A DNA stretch of 63,496 nucleotides. Origin: Actinomycetota bacterium (GTDB lineage: Bacteria > Actinomycetota > Actinomycetes > S36-B12 > CAIYMF01). Under the pieces are notes generated by a model. The model made no database searches and was not told the DNA's origin. It saw only the letters and a list, made by a program, of their open reading frames with translations. The stretch's first letter is position 1. Each line of letters opens with the position of its first letter. The position numbers and the translations under genes are program-made. The stretch spans positions 1 to 63,496 of the forward strand of contig JAPLAU010000002.1 in assembly GCA_026393115.1 (NCBI GenBank), given 5' to 3'. Shown in pieces: positions 25,568 through 34,910 of the stretch.

Positions 25568-26827
25568 ATGCTGGTCGACCGTACTCCCATGGGCGACGTG
25601 CTTGCCGTGTTGCAGCGAATCCGCGAGGCCGGACCGACAACACGGGCCGACTTGGGGTGGGATCTGGGTCTGCGCCGAGGCGTGGTCACGCAGAGGGTGG
25701 GAGTCCTGCTTGAATTGGGCTTGGTCGACGAAGCCGTAATGCGCCCTTCATCCGGCGGGCGCGCTCCTCGGGAACTGGCCTTCCGCCGCCACGCCGGCTA
25801 CGTATTGGTGGCCGAACTCGGTGCCACTACTTTGGCCACTGGCATTGCGGACCTCTCCGGAGCCCTAATCGCCACCCGAGAGGAACAAGCTGATGTCGGG
25901 CAAGGCCCGGAGCCAATCCTTGACCGACTTGAGGCGACCTGGTCTGGCCTAGTCCACGAGTCCGGAATCAAGCGGGAACAACTGTGGGGGGCAGGGATCG
26001 GAGTTCCCGGACCGGTCGAGTTCGCGACCGGCAGGCCCATCTCTCCGCCGATCATGCCTGGATGGGACGACTTCCCGGTGCGCGAGCGGCTCGCCACCGC
26101 GTTTGATGTCCCCGTATGGATCGATAACGAGGTGAACCTCGAAGCACTCGGTGAATCTCGGATCGGTATGGGGCGGGGCGTGGCCGAAATGATCTTCGTG
26201 AAGATGAGTGTGGGCATCGGTTCGGGGGTGATATCCCGCTCGGTGCTTCATCGTGGAGCGAACGGAGCGGCCGGAGACATCGGCCACATCGCAGTCGTGC
26301 ACGACGGTGCTGCCATCTGCCGGTGTGGGAACACTGGGTGTCTGGAAGCAGTCGTCGGTGGGGCTGCACTCGTTCGATTGGCCCGAGAACGAGCCACCGT
26401 TGAGAACTCCACCATCCTTGGGCGCCTCATGGCCGACGGTGGGTCCATCGGAGTCGATGACCTCAGTGCGGCTGCACAGGGCGGTGACGCAGTTGCCGTC
26501 GACCTGCTGATGCAATGCGGACGCATGGTCGGCGAAACCCTCGCAACGTTGGTCAACTTCTACAACCCCGGCCTGCTGGTACTCGGAGGTCGGCTTGCCC
26601 AAGGCAACGACGTGGTCCTCTCGGCGGTGCGCGAGACCGTGTACGGCCGCTCGTTGCCCCTCGCCACGCGAAACTTGGTGATTGCTCGCCGCGAGTTGGG
26701 GTCTGCCGGTGGGTTGGTCGGTGCGGCCGTGATGGTCGTCGACGAACTCTTCTCGCGCACGCGGTTCCCCCTGTGGTCTCCTCGAAGTTCTCCTCATGGC
26801 CAACCCGGGATTGCGAGCACTGTATGA
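25568..26827 (+). CDS. ROK-family transcriptional regulator
   Basis: 419 residues: N-terminal winged helix (about 5-65), then a ROK sugar-kinase-like fold. GIGVPGPVEFATG (about 141-153), DNEVNLEALGE (about 185), GAAGDIGHI (about 236) and the zinc-binding ICRCGNTGCLEA (about 253-264, CxCxxxxC) are present. The acidic residue of the ATP-binding DxGxT loop is Glu (VAELGATT), so it is a sensor rather than a kinase. It likely represses the divergent isomerase/dehydrogenase operon. It shares long identical stretches with the second ROK gene at 27134-28369. Confidence 0.9.
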   Translation: MLVDRTPMGDVLAVLQRIREAGPTTRADLGWDLGLRRGVVTQRVGVLLELGLVDEAVMRPSSGGRAPRELAFRRHAGYVLVAELGATTLATGIADLSGALIATREEQADVGQGPEPILDRLEATWSGLVHESGIKREQLWGAGIGVPGPVEFATGRPISPPIMPGWDDFPVRERLATAFDVPVWIDNEVNLEALGESRIGMGRGVAEMIFVKMSVGIGSGVISRSVLHRGANGAAGDIGHIAVVHDGAAICRCGNTGCLEAVVGGAALVRLARERATVENSTILGRLMADGGSIGVDDLSAAAQGGDAVAVDLLMQCGRMVGETLATLVNFYNPGLLVLGGRLAQGNDVVLSAVRETVYGRSLPLATRNLVIARRELGSAGGLVGAAVMVVDELFSRTRFPLWSPRSSPHGQPGIASTV

Positions 26828-27111
26828 GCCTCTTTACCGTCGCACACTTCCACTGCCTACCCGGTCGAGGTGCCGAAGTTGAAGCGCACCTCGCTCCGCT
26901 AATAGAACCGACCGCGACCGAAAACGGTTGCGCCTTCTATCGGTACTTCCGTGACAGCACGGATGACGATCACTTCGTGTTCTGGGAAGAGTGGCGCGAC
27001 GACGCCAGCCTCGACGTCCACATCGCGGGGCCTAGAGTCCAGTCGATGCTTGAGGCAGTGCTGCCACTCTTGGCTGAGCCAATCGCTGCGTATCGCTTGA
27101 GCCTGCGTTGA
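26824..27111 (+). CDS. Antibiotic biosynthesis monooxygenase (ABM)-fold small protein
   Basis: 95 residues from ATG 26824 (ATGA overlap with the ROK gene). The ferredoxin-like ABM pattern is visible: FTVAHFHCLPGRGAEVEAHL at the start, NGCAFYRYFRD in the middle and FVFWEEWRDDASLDVHIAG (about 57-75). YgiN-like relatives act on quinols or guard against reactive aldehydes; many have no known role. Coupling to the regulator suggests it is co-expressed with the sugar genes. Confidence 0.82.
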   Translation: MSLFTVAHFHCLPGRGAEVEAHLAPLIEPTATENGCAFYRYFRDSTDDDHFVFWEEWRDDASLDVHIAGPRVQSMLEAVLPLLAEPIAAYRLSLR

Positions 27112-27133
27112 GTCGCGACGGTCGGCTGCGCGA

Positions 27134-28369
27134 CTAAATCACCGCAGGGACGCGATTACCCTCAGCCCAGGTAGCAAAGTAGGACGGCCGGAAGATCTCA
27201 TCGATGGCGAGCGCCGCCGCTCCGTGCAAGGCAGCGCGCTCGCCGAGGGCCACTTTGGCGATGACCAACTCGCGGGTGGCGAGAGGCAAGGACCTCGAGT
27301 AGACAATGTTGCGAACCGTCGCAAGATACGCGTCTCCAGCAATCATGAGGCGACCACCGAGCAGGATGAGCGACGGGTTGTAGAAGTTCACGATGCGAGC
27401 CAATGTGTCACCGACGAGACGTGCTGACTCTCGCATCAGCACGACGCTGACCCGATCGCCGCTTGCGGCCCCGGCGACGATGTCAGCGGTCGCGAGCCGA
27501 TGATGCTCCGCACGCTCGGCGAGGAAGGGGCTCTCGCCACCGGCGGCCAACTCTGCGCCACGTTGGGAAAGAGCCCAGCCGCCGGCGAGGGCTTCGAGGC
27601 AACCGGTGTTACCACATCGGCAAAGGGTCGTTGGATCGTCGCCGACGGTGACATGGCCGATATCGCCCGCAGCTCCCTGAGCACCACGGTGCAGGACTCC
27701 GTTGGAGATAAGCCCCGCGCCAATACCGGTGCTCAGCTTGACGACGACGACATCGCGATGACCCACGGCGGCACCCACTCGCAACTCGCCTAGGGCCATG
27801 ACGTTCACATCGTTATCGATCCAGACGGGAACGCCATAGCGCTCCTGCAGCACACCTCGGATATCGAACTCACTCCATCCTGGCATGATGGGAGGGCTGA
27901 CGGCCCGACCCGTCGCGAACTCGACAGGGCCAGGGATGCCGACACCAATCCCCCACAGTTGGACGTTGAAGTCCTCGCGCTTCTGAAGGATCGTGTCGAA
28001 CTCCGCGGTGACCACCTTGAGTGTCTCGTCCGGGCCCGAACCCACATCATGCGGCAGGTAGACGCGTTCGACGATCCCGCCGGCAAGGTCGGAGAGGCCA
28101 ACGAACATGCCCTGTGCCCCGATGTCCGCAGCGAGAACGTACCCGCGCGTCTTGTTGAATTGAAGCCCCCGGGGCGATCTCCCCCGTGGAACCGCGAGTA
28201 CGTCACCCTCGACAACGAGGTCGAGGGCGATCAACTGCTCGAGTCGCTGGGCGATGACGGCTCGTCCTAGCTCGCTGGTTCGAACAAGGTCCGGTCGGGT
28301 CACTGCTGATCCCGTGCGCACGAGATCGAGAATCTGCAGCAGTGTCTGCGCCTGCTCCTCCGTGACCAC
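27134..28369 (-). CDS. ROK-family transcriptional regulator
   Basis: 411 residues from GTG 28369; the longer frame upstream overlaps the MMPL promoter and has no protein-like sequence. Winged helix (about 1-65), then the ROK fold with AADIGAQGMF (DxG retained), GIGVGIPGPVEFATG, DNDVNVMALGE, GAAGDIGHVTV and zinc motif LCRCGNTGCLEA. The C-terminal NFYNPSLILLGGRL block is nearly the same as in the ROK protein at 25568. The pair, one at each end of the ABM gene, looks like a duplication. Targets are not visible next to it apart from the divergent MMPL gene. Confidence 0.88.
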   Translation of the reverse strand: MVTEEQAQTLLQILDLVRTGSAVTRPDLVRTSELGRAVIAQRLEQLIALDLVVEGDVLAVPRGRSPRGLQFNKTRGYVLAADIGAQGMFVGLSDLAGGIVERVYLPHDVGSGPDETLKVVTAEFDTILQKREDFNVQLWGIGVGIPGPVEFATGRAVSPPIMPGWSEFDIRGVLQERYGVPVWIDNDVNVMALGELRVGAAVGHRDVVVVKLSTGIGAGLISNGVLHRGAQGAAGDIGHVTVGDDPTTLCRCGNTGCLEALAGGWALSQRGAELAAGGESPFLAERAEHHRLATADIVAGAASGDRVSVVLMRESARLVGDTLARIVNFYNPSLILLGGRLMIAGDAYLATVRNIVYSRSLPLATRELVIAKVALGERAALHGAAALAIDEIFRPSYFATWAEGNRVPAVI

Positions 28370-28464
28370 GACTTGAGGATAGCCCGAACCGAGGAATCGG
28401 CTAGTGACCCGCCCCGGCCATGATCGAGATGTGTCATGGGCCCGACTCTGGGACACTCGTGACC

Positions 28465-30687
28465 ATGACTGCGCAGAACGACCTTGAGCCCACTCCCGCA
28501 CCCGATGCACCCGCGAAGCGCCACGGCCGAGGCCCGCTCTGGCTGGCAATCGCCGTTGCCATCGTGTGGCTCATCATCGGCGGCATCGCCGGTCCAATCT
28601 CCGGCAAGCTCAACGAAGTGCAGAAGAACGACAACGCGTCCTTCCTGCCTGCGTCCGCCGAGTCGACGATCGTCGCCGATGAACAGGCGAAGTTCAACGA
28701 GGTGAAGTCGCTGCCGGCACTCGTGGTGGTGAGCAACCCCGCTGGTGGCGCGCTCACGGCCGGGCAGAAGGCCGACGCAGCCAAGCTCGCAGCGGAAATC
28801 CCGGGACTGCCGATTCCTGGCGGCACGACCATTGCCGACTACCTCGAGCCCGGACCGATCGTGCCGATTCCGTCTGAAGATGGCAACGCGATTCTCATCA
28901 ACGTTCCTGTCAACGCCGACAAGGCCACGCAGCGACTCCCTAATGGCGAACTCGCACTCGCTGCCATCACGGCATCAATTCGCGAGGCTGCGGCCGCCTA
29001 CCCCGATGCACAAATCAACGTCACCGGACCCGGCGGAATCCTGTCTGACCTGTTCAAGGTGTTCGGTGCGATCGATACCCAACTTCTTGGCATCACTGCA
29101 CTCGTCGTCGCGGTGATTCTGATTTTCGTGTACCGCAGTCCGTTCCTCTGGTTGATCCCGCTGCTGTCGGCCGCGTGGGCTCTCACTGCTGCCAGCGTCA
29201 TTGTGTACTTCCTCGCCAAAAACGACATTCTCGTGCTCAGTGGTCAGAGCCAAGGAATTCTGACCGTGCTGGTATTCGGTGCCGGAACTGACTATGCGCT
29301 ACTTCTCGTCGCCCGCTATCGAGAGGAGTTGCACCACTACGAGTGGCACGTTGATGCCATGAAGGCGACTCTCAAGGGAGTGTCCGAGCCGATCATCGCC
29401 AGTGCCGCGACAGTGTGCATCGGCCTGATGTGTCTGCTGCTCAGCGAGTTGAACTCCAACCGTTCCATCGGTCCGGTCGGGGCAGCAGGAATCCTGGCCG
29501 CCCTGCTCGTGATGCTCACTCTGCTGCCGGCGCTGCTGGTCATTGTCGGGCGCCGCGTCTTCTGGCCGCGCATTCCTCGCTTCGGTGAAGCCGACGAGAA
29601 GCTCAGTGGCTTCTGGTCGAAGTTGGCCGCCAGCATCGGCCGTCGTCCTCGGCTTACGTGGATCGCCACCGGCCTGGTTCTGTTGATCCTCGCCGGATTC
29701 ACCAGCACTCTCAAGGCCGACGGAATCACCACCACGCAGGCCTTCGTCAATCGCACTGACTCAGTAATCGGTCAGGAAGTACTCGCCGACCACTTCGCTG
29801 GTGGTTTGGGCACGCCCACGATCATCATGGCCAACGAAGCCCAACTCGCCGAAGTGCTCAAGGTGGCGCAAGAGACTCCCGGAGTTGCCTCCGTGTTCCC
29901 GTACACAGGGGGCCAGCCTGGTGACACCACCGCCAAGCCGGTCATTGTCGACGGTCGGGGTCAGTTGCTGGTCACTCTCGATGTTGCCGCTGATAGTTCG
30001 GCCGCCGGCGACACGGTGGTGGCATTGCGTGATCGGGTACATGCCGTTTCAGGCGCCGCCGCGTTAGTGGGCGGACAGACAGCAGCCCAAGTCGATGTGA
30101 ACGAAGCCTCGCGTCACGACCGCAATCTGATTATTCCGATTGTGCTTGCCGTGATCTTCCTGATCCTGGTGCTGCTCTTGCGAGCGATCGTGGCACCGGT
30201 GCTCCTCATCGTCACCGTGGTGCTCTCGTACTTCGCAACCTTGGGAGTGTGTGCCCTGCTGTTCAACCACGTGTTCGGTTTCGCTGGCGCTGATACGTCG
30301 TTCCCGCTGTTCGCGTTCGTCTTCTTGGTGGCACTGGGCGTTGACTACAACATCTTCTTGATGACACGCGTTCGAGAAGAGTCGAAGAAGATCGGAACAC
30401 GCCCAGGCATTCTCAAAGGACTCACGGTCACCGGTGGCGTCATCACGTCGGCCGGAATCGTGCTGGCCGCGACCTTCCTTGTGTTGGGTGTCCTGCCCTT
30501 GGTGTTCCTGCGTGAACTCGGAATCGCGGTGGCAATCGGTGTTCTACTCGACACCTTCATCGTGCGGTCGACGCTGGTACCTGCTCTTGCATACGACATT
30601 GGCGGCAAGATCTGGTGGCCGAGTTCACTCGCGAAGGCACCCGAACCCGAGGCGCCAGACGAGGAACCGGAACTCCTCACGGTGTAG
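28465..30687 (+). CDS. MMPL/RND-family transporter
   Basis: 740 residues with the duplicated RND layout: one membrane helix (about 24-44), a large extracytoplasmic domain, six helices, then the same again. Conserved motifs of MMPL proteins are FGAGTDYALLLVARYREE (about 271-288) and GVDYNIFLMTRVREE (about 624-638). Actinobacterial relatives export lipids or drugs using the proton gradient. ATG 28465 is chosen because the sequence from there is protein-like; no strong ribosome site is visible. Divergent from the second ROK gene. Confidence 0.88.
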   Translation: MTAQNDLEPTPAPDAPAKRHGRGPLWLAIAVAIVWLIIGGIAGPISGKLNEVQKNDNASFLPASAESTIVADEQAKFNEVKSLPALVVVSNPAGGALTAGQKADAAKLAAEIPGLPIPGGTTIADYLEPGPIVPIPSEDGNAILINVPVNADKATQRLPNGELALAAITASIREAAAAYPDAQINVTGPGGILSDLFKVFGAIDTQLLGITALVVAVILIFVYRSPFLWLIPLLSAAWALTAASVIVYFLAKNDILVLSGQSQGILTVLVFGAGTDYALLLVARYREELHHYEWHVDAMKATLKGVSEPIIASAATVCIGLMCLLLSELNSNRSIGPVGAAGILAALLVMLTLLPALLVIVGRRVFWPRIPRFGEADEKLSGFWSKLAASIGRRPRLTWIATGLVLLILAGFTSTLKADGITTTQAFVNRTDSVIGQEVLADHFAGGLGTPTIIMANEAQLAEVLKVAQETPGVASVFPYTGGQPGDTTAKPVIVDGRGQLLVTLDVAADSSAAGDTVVALRDRVHAVSGAAALVGGQTAAQVDVNEASRHDRNLIIPIVLAVIFLILVLLLRAIVAPVLLIVTVVLSYFATLGVCALLFNHVFGFAGADTSFPLFAFVFLVALGVDYNIFLMTRVREESKKIGTRPGILKGLTVTGGVITSAGIVLAATFLVLGVLPLVFLRELGIAVAIGVLLDTFIVRSTLVPALAYDIGGKIWWPSSLAKAPEPEAPDEEPELLTV

Positions 30688-30729
30688 CAATACACATGTG
30701 ATGTCTTCGGGTTGACGTAGCCTATTTCC

Positions 30730-30849
30730 ATGGACCCCAACGAGAACGCGAACGTCGTGGAACTAATTGAGGCTGTCGCTGGCACTGGCTGGATCGGCGA
30801 CCTCGAAGAGTTGCGTTCCGGCACCACGGAGAAGCTTCCGAACGACTAG
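30730..30849 (+). CDS. Possible small acidic protein (39 aa)
   Basis: ATG 30730 opens a 39-residue frame with a protein-like, acidic sequence (for example VVELIEAVAGTGWIGDL, then EELRSG). It fills the gap between the MMPL and convergent purU genes and its stop overlaps the purU stop by 4 bases. No ribosome site is evident and I do not know the family. It may be a chance frame. Confidence 0.3.
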   Translation: MDPNENANVVELIEAVAGTGWIGDLEELRSGTTEKLPND

Positions 30850-31691
30850 CCAAACACCACGGTGCGGTGGCCCACGAGAATCGCGCGGTCCTCGGCATGC
30901 AGTTTCACCGCGCGAGAAAGAACAACCCGCTCGACGTCGCGTCCCATGGTGGCAAGTTCCTCGGCCGTCTGCGCATGTGTCACGCGCACCACGTCCTGCT
31001 CGATGATGGGACCCTCATCGAGGTCAGCGGTGACGTAGTGAGCGGTCGCACCAATGAGCTTGACCCCACGCTCGTAAGCCTGGTGGTAGGGCTTGGCGCC
31101 CTTGAACCCTGGCAGGAACGAGTGGTGGATATTGATCACGCGTCCCGAGAGGGTGCGGCACAGATCGTCCGACAACACCTGCATGTAGCGCGCGAGAACC
31201 ACAAAGTCGATCTGGTTCGCATCGACGAGCTCGAGTAACTGCGCCTCAGCGACAGCCTTGGTTCCGGCCGTCACCGGTAGGTGCGCGAAAGAAATGCCAG
31301 CTCGCTCAACGATTTCACGCAGATCGTTGTGATTCGACACGACCAGCGGAATTTCGATCGGCAGTTCACCCCGCTGCCAGCGATAGAGCAAATCAACCAG
31401 ACAGTGATCGAACTTCGAGACCATGATCAGCGCGCGCGGACGCTGCGAGATCGGACGAAGCGTCAAGACACAGTCGAAGCCCGAAACGCGTTCGGCGATA
31501 GCCGCCCGCGCAGCGTCGCCCGAACCCTCCGGCGCTTCAAAGCGAATACGAATCGTGAACAGCCCCGTGACGCCATCGGCGTACTGCGCACTCTCAAGAA
31601 TGTTGCCTTCCGCCGCGACGATTCCGTCGGCGAGGGCACGGACAATTCCGGGTCTGTCGGCGCACCGCAGTGTCAGGATGAACTGTTCCAT
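30846..31691 (-). CDS. purU: Formyltetrahydrofolate deformylase
   Basis: 281 residues: N-terminal ACT domain (about 3-80, TLRCADRPGIV), then the formyl transferase fold with VSNHNDLREI (about 118), the catalytic block INIHHSFLPGFKGAKPY (about 187) and the aspartate in ADLDEGPII (about 227). It hydrolyses 10-formyl-tetrahydrofolate to formate and tetrahydrofolate, balancing one-carbon units. ATG 31691 follows GAGAGG by 8 bases; GTG 31697 is the in-frame alternative. If the TMADH-like enzyme demethylates, its formaldehyde would enter the same one-carbon pool, but the genes are not linked. Confidence 0.93.
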   Translation of the reverse strand: MEQFILTLRCADRPGIVRALADGIVAAEGNILESAQYADGVTGLFTIRIRFEAPEGSGDAARAAIAERVSGFDCVLTLRPISQRPRALIMVSKFDHCLVDLLYRWQRGELPIEIPLVVSNHNDLREIVERAGISFAHLPVTAGTKAVAEAQLLELVDANQIDFVVLARYMQVLSDDLCRTLSGRVINIHHSFLPGFKGAKPYHQAYERGVKLIGATAHYVTADLDEGPIIEQDVVRVTHAQTAEELATMGRDVERVVLSRAVKLHAEDRAILVGHRTVVFG

Positions 31692-31737
31692 CCGCACACC
31701 CTCTCAGTCGCCACCCGATGCAGAACTGTGGGGTGAC

Positions 31738-32370
31738 CTACTCGGGCACAGGCGGTGGGGCGTTCTTCACCGGCGACCACCACGGGTACGGAAGTCCGGC
31801 CAGTCGGTTGATGATCATGGCCTCAGCCAACAAGACGACGACCGCCACCATCAGGATCAAACCTTGCCGCGGCGTATTCATGACTCCGCACGCAACGATC
31901 AAGGTCGTGGCACCAGCCGGTGCGTGAGGTACCCCCAGCCAAATCATCACCGGAAACGTCAGACACATCGCCACCAGAATGGCTCCGACTCTGCTCCAGG
32001 TGAGGGAATCGATATCCGGAGGAAGGGTCAACAGGCCGAACATCGCCAGAGCGAGGATGCCGGCCACGACGGCGATGAGTTGCCCGCAAAACACGTTGCG
32101 AGGACAGGCCTGCGCGCTGAGCGCCGAGAAGAAGAGGATGAACGCGGTCGGACCGAGAGACGGGAAGAGGAACGGCTCTTGAGTCAGAACCGCCACCACG
32201 GCGAGTAATCCGATGGTGAGCGCCGAGTTGAGCATGACGTAGAGGCCGATGATCAGTCGGCTGTTGTGGCGACTCTCAAGTCTTCCTAAGCGCAGTCTTC
32301 TGGCGAGGCCCTCCACAACGTCAGGAAGCGAACCCAAGTTCGGGTGAGACGCCTGCACCGGCGAACTCAT
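31738..32370 (-). CDS. HPP-family integral membrane protein
   Basis: 210 residues with about five membrane helices. The family motif usually HPP appears as HAPAGATTLIVACG (about 157-170), and FPSLGPTAFILF (about 67-78) is the second conserved element. HPP proteins include nitrite and possibly other anion transporters of chloroplasts and bacteria. ATG 32370 overlaps the upstream gene stop (ATGAG), so it is the last gene of the oxidase/CopD operon. Role here unknown. Confidence 0.82.
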   Translation of the reverse strand: MSSPVQASHPNLGSLPDVVEGLARRLRLGRLESRHNSRLIIGLYVMLNSALTIGLLAVVAVLTQEPFLFPSLGPTAFILFFSALSAQACPRNVFCGQLIAVVAGILALAMFGLLTLPPDIDSLTWSRVGAILVAMCLTFPVMIWLGVPHAPAGATTLIVACGVMNTPRQGLILMVAVVVLLAEAMIINRLAGLPYPWWSPVKNAPPPVPE

Positions 32371-32756
32371 GCGCCCCCTCCCGAGGGGCCGCCTGGCGGC
32401 TGTCTTCGGTTGAGGTCCTGCACGTAGTCCTCCCACGCCTGCAACTGCGGGTCAGGCGGTGCGGCTTCGCTCACCGGCTCGTCGCTTGCAGCAGCCGAAT
32501 ACTCCTCGACGCGTGCCTTCCAGCGCTCAACAAGTCCTTTGGTGATGCTGCCCTCGGTGCGGTAGCGATGCCAAATCCAAATCGACACCACCGCGATCAG
32601 CGGCCACTCAACCATGTAGATCCAGGCGCGCCAGACGCCCTCGCCGGCTCGCCGCACCTCAACGACGGTGAGAACAGTGCAGAGCAGCAGCACAAGAACC
32701 AATGGAACGTGCAACTGCCAGAAGTCTCGGCGTCGACCGCGCGACGGCTCAGCCAT
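32367..32756 (-). CDS. Hypothetical two-helix membrane protein
   Basis: 129 residues. Two membrane helices (about 15-34 and 44-63, the second ending WIWHRYR), then a charged cytoplasmic tail with an alanine/proline-rich end. Small proteins of this type are often found with actinobacterial cytochrome oxidase genes, but I cannot name the family. It overlaps the CopD-type gene by 8 bases and the HPP gene by 4, so it is cotranscribed. Confidence 0.7.
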   Translation of the reverse strand: MAEPSRGRRRDFWQLHVPLVLVLLLCTVLTVVEVRRAGEGVWRAWIYMVEWPLIAVVSIWIWHRYRTEGSITKGLVERWKARVEEYSAAASDEPVSEAAPPDPQLQAWEDYVQDLNRRQPPGGPSGGGA

Positions 32757-34242
32757 GTGCCGGCTCCAACGGCTGCGTTACTGCGACCTCACGCACAGGC
32801 CCCACACCGACAAGCATCACCGACACCACCGCTACCGCCAACGCAAGCACACTCAACCGTACGTCGAACATCTGCGGAAATTGCGCCCGTTCGAAGCCAA
32901 GGGTGACACCCAGCGCGACAACCCATGCTGCGGTGAAAGCACCGCGCGCCAGTTTCGATCGCTCCCCCTGCAGCGCCACCACGCCCAACCACCCACAAGC
33001 GACGAGTACCACTGCGCCAACGACCGCGCCGACGTCGGGGCCGAGCAGCGAACTCAGGACTGCAACTCCGGCCACCTCAACCACGATAATGGCGAGCAGA
33101 ATCGCCACGATCTCGGGGAATTGTTGGGCCCACCGAACCAGCGCTCGATCCGAGGATGGCCGAAGGATCTGAGCGAATGCGGCGGGAAGTGCAGCTGCCA
33201 GCAATGCCAGCATCAAGGGGTTGACCGGAAGCGCCGACGCCGCAGCCGAATCCGGCCCGACGCGTGCCATGGTGACTCCGACCGCCACGGCCGCTCCCAT
33301 GGCGAGGAACTCCCAGCCTGCAATGCGCGCGAGGATGACAACAGACAGCGAGTCAGTTGAGTCAGCTGATTCAGCTGACTCAGCCAATTCCAGCTGCGGC
33401 ATCACTCGCTTGCGCTGCTGCCACCCCAGTGTCACCAGCCACACGATGAGTGTGGCTTTTGCCACGAGCAGTGCTCCGTAGTCCGAGGCAAGGAACTGGG
33501 CCGGTGTCGATGAACGCAGTGACGAGTTGAGCAAACCACTCTCAGCCACAACGACGACACACACGAGGGCCAGGGTACTGAATCGCGGCAGAACGGTTCG
33601 AGCACGCGCGGGGTCAACGCGCAGCCACGCCACCACCACGACGAGTCCGCCTACCCACAGCGACACTGCCGCCAAATGCAGGGCGAGGCTGATCGTCGCG
33701 GCCGCGTGCCCGCCAGAGAGACCACCGTGGCCGAGGAATGCTGGCGCCATCGCGCCACCGAGCGCGCAGGCCAACACCACCCACGCCGTGGGTCGCGAAA
33801 GCACGGCGCGCGACATTGCCAGCACCACCAGCACCGCGATTCCCTGCCACAAAAAGACGCGGCCAACAGAAACGTCAGTGAGGAACGAACCCAGCGCCGC
33901 ACCATCCAGACTCGGGATGACGGCCAGGATGTCAGAGAACGTCAGCACGACTTCCGCTACGAGCGACACCAGCCACACCAGCGCCCACCAGGTAGCCCAG
34001 CCGATCACTCGAGATGACTGGCGCTTCACCAGCAACCCGCCGACGGCGAGTGCGCCCACCGTGATCGCCGCTGCAATATCCCGAATGAAGCGAACGATCG
34101 GCAGCGCAACAGTGGTAAACGCAGGCGGTTGCGGCAACTCCGAACCCCACTGCGGAAGCAGAGCTCCCAGACACGCGAGCAGAACTAACAGCAGGGGGAT
34201 GCCCCACCACAGCCGTCGACTAGCGGCAAACGTCAGCTTCAA
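32749..34242 (-). CDS. CopD-domain copper-handling membrane protein
   Basis: 497 residues with about 12 membrane helices. The first half matches the CopD pattern, with the histidines in FLGHGGLSGGHAAATI and ALHLAAVSLWVGGLVVVV (about 184-222). In many actinobacteria CopD is fused to the CtaG oxidase-assembly domain; here CtaG is separate, at 38556. TTG 34242, at a TTGA overlap with the coxIII stop, gives the natural start KLTFAASRRLWWG. It probably supplies copper for the oxidase encoded in the same operon. Confidence 0.8.
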   Translation of the reverse strand: MKLTFAASRRLWWGIPLLLVLLACLGALLPQWGSELPQPPAFTTVALPIVRFIRDIAAAITVGALAVGGLLVKRQSSRVIGWATWWALVWLVSLVAEVVLTFSDILAVIPSLDGAALGSFLTDVSVGRVFLWQGIAVLVVLAMSRAVLSRPTAWVVLACALGGAMAPAFLGHGGLSGGHAAATISLALHLAAVSLWVGGLVVVVAWLRVDPARARTVLPRFSTLALVCVVVVAESGLLNSSLRSSTPAQFLASDYGALLVAKATLIVWLVTLGWQQRKRVMPQLELAESAESADSTDSLSVVILARIAGWEFLAMGAAVAVGVTMARVGPDSAAASALPVNPLMLALLAAALPAAFAQILRPSSDRALVRWAQQFPEIVAILLAIIVVEVAGVAVLSSLLGPDVGAVVGAVVLVACGWLGVVALQGERSKLARGAFTAAWVVALGVTLGFERAQFPQMFDVRLSVLALAVAVVSVMLVGVGPVREVAVTQPLEPAHG

Positions 34243-34910
34243 TTCTGGAAGGTGCCGAAAGGTGGCGAACTCTGGTTGGGGCTGGCCTTCATCGTGAGAG
34301 TGAACACCGCACCCAGGAGAGCGGCGACACACAGGTAGGTAGCGAACATCGCAATGAACTGGATTTGCGAGGCATTGTCAGGCGCGATGCGTCCAAGGCG
34401 TGCTCGGTTCATCACAGCCGTTGCCAAGAACATCGCCAGACTCAGCCAAATGCAGTTCGCCAGCGCCAGCCATAGCGTGGCCGAGGCATAGGCGCCGTCC
34501 TGAGGGCCGAACGGAAAAGTGGCGATCTGCAGGATCTGCCCGATGAAGCACACCAGGAAGATGAGGGAGGCAAGACCAGCCAGGGCCACACTCGCACCCG
34601 ACTTACCTGCCTGCATCACACGCCAACTACGCCACAACAGCACTGTCGCCAGCACCATGCCCAAGGCGATTGCCCAGAACGGCCAATCATCAGCCCAGTT
34701 AGCTTGGCCTGCTGTCGGTGCCCATCCGCTGCTCACATTGAGCGACCACAGGTAGGAGTACGCGACGAGCAACGCCACTGTTCCAGTTGAGCACGACACG
34801 ATGATGAGCCAGATGCCGAGACGGTTGCGGCGGGCAACCTCAGCGACGGTCTCACCTGTTGTCGGCGAGAGGGGCTCTGGTGCTGCCGTGCCAGTCGTTG
34901 TCGCACTCAT
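34239..34910 (-). CDS. ctaE: Cytochrome c oxidase subunit III-like protein
   Basis: 223 residues with five membrane helices. It follows subunit I with a 4-base overlap. The helix pattern and the WADDWPFWAIALGMVLAT and WLALANCIWLSLAMF segments fit a divergent subunit III, but the well-known EGG and HxxHV-type lipid motifs are not obvious, so the call leans on context. It lacks the two N-terminal helices of a seven-helix subunit III, as in many short bacterial forms. Confidence 0.7.
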   Translation of the reverse strand: MSATTTGTAAPEPLSPTTGETVAEVARRNRLGIWLIIVSCSTGTVALLVAYSYLWSLNVSSGWAPTAGQANWADDWPFWAIALGMVLATVLLWRSWRVMQAGKSGASVALAGLASLIFLVCFIGQILQIATFPFGPQDGAYASATLWLALANCIWLSLAMFLATAVMNRARLGRIAPDNASQIQFIAMFATYLCVAALLGAVFTLTMKASPNQSSPPFGTFQN

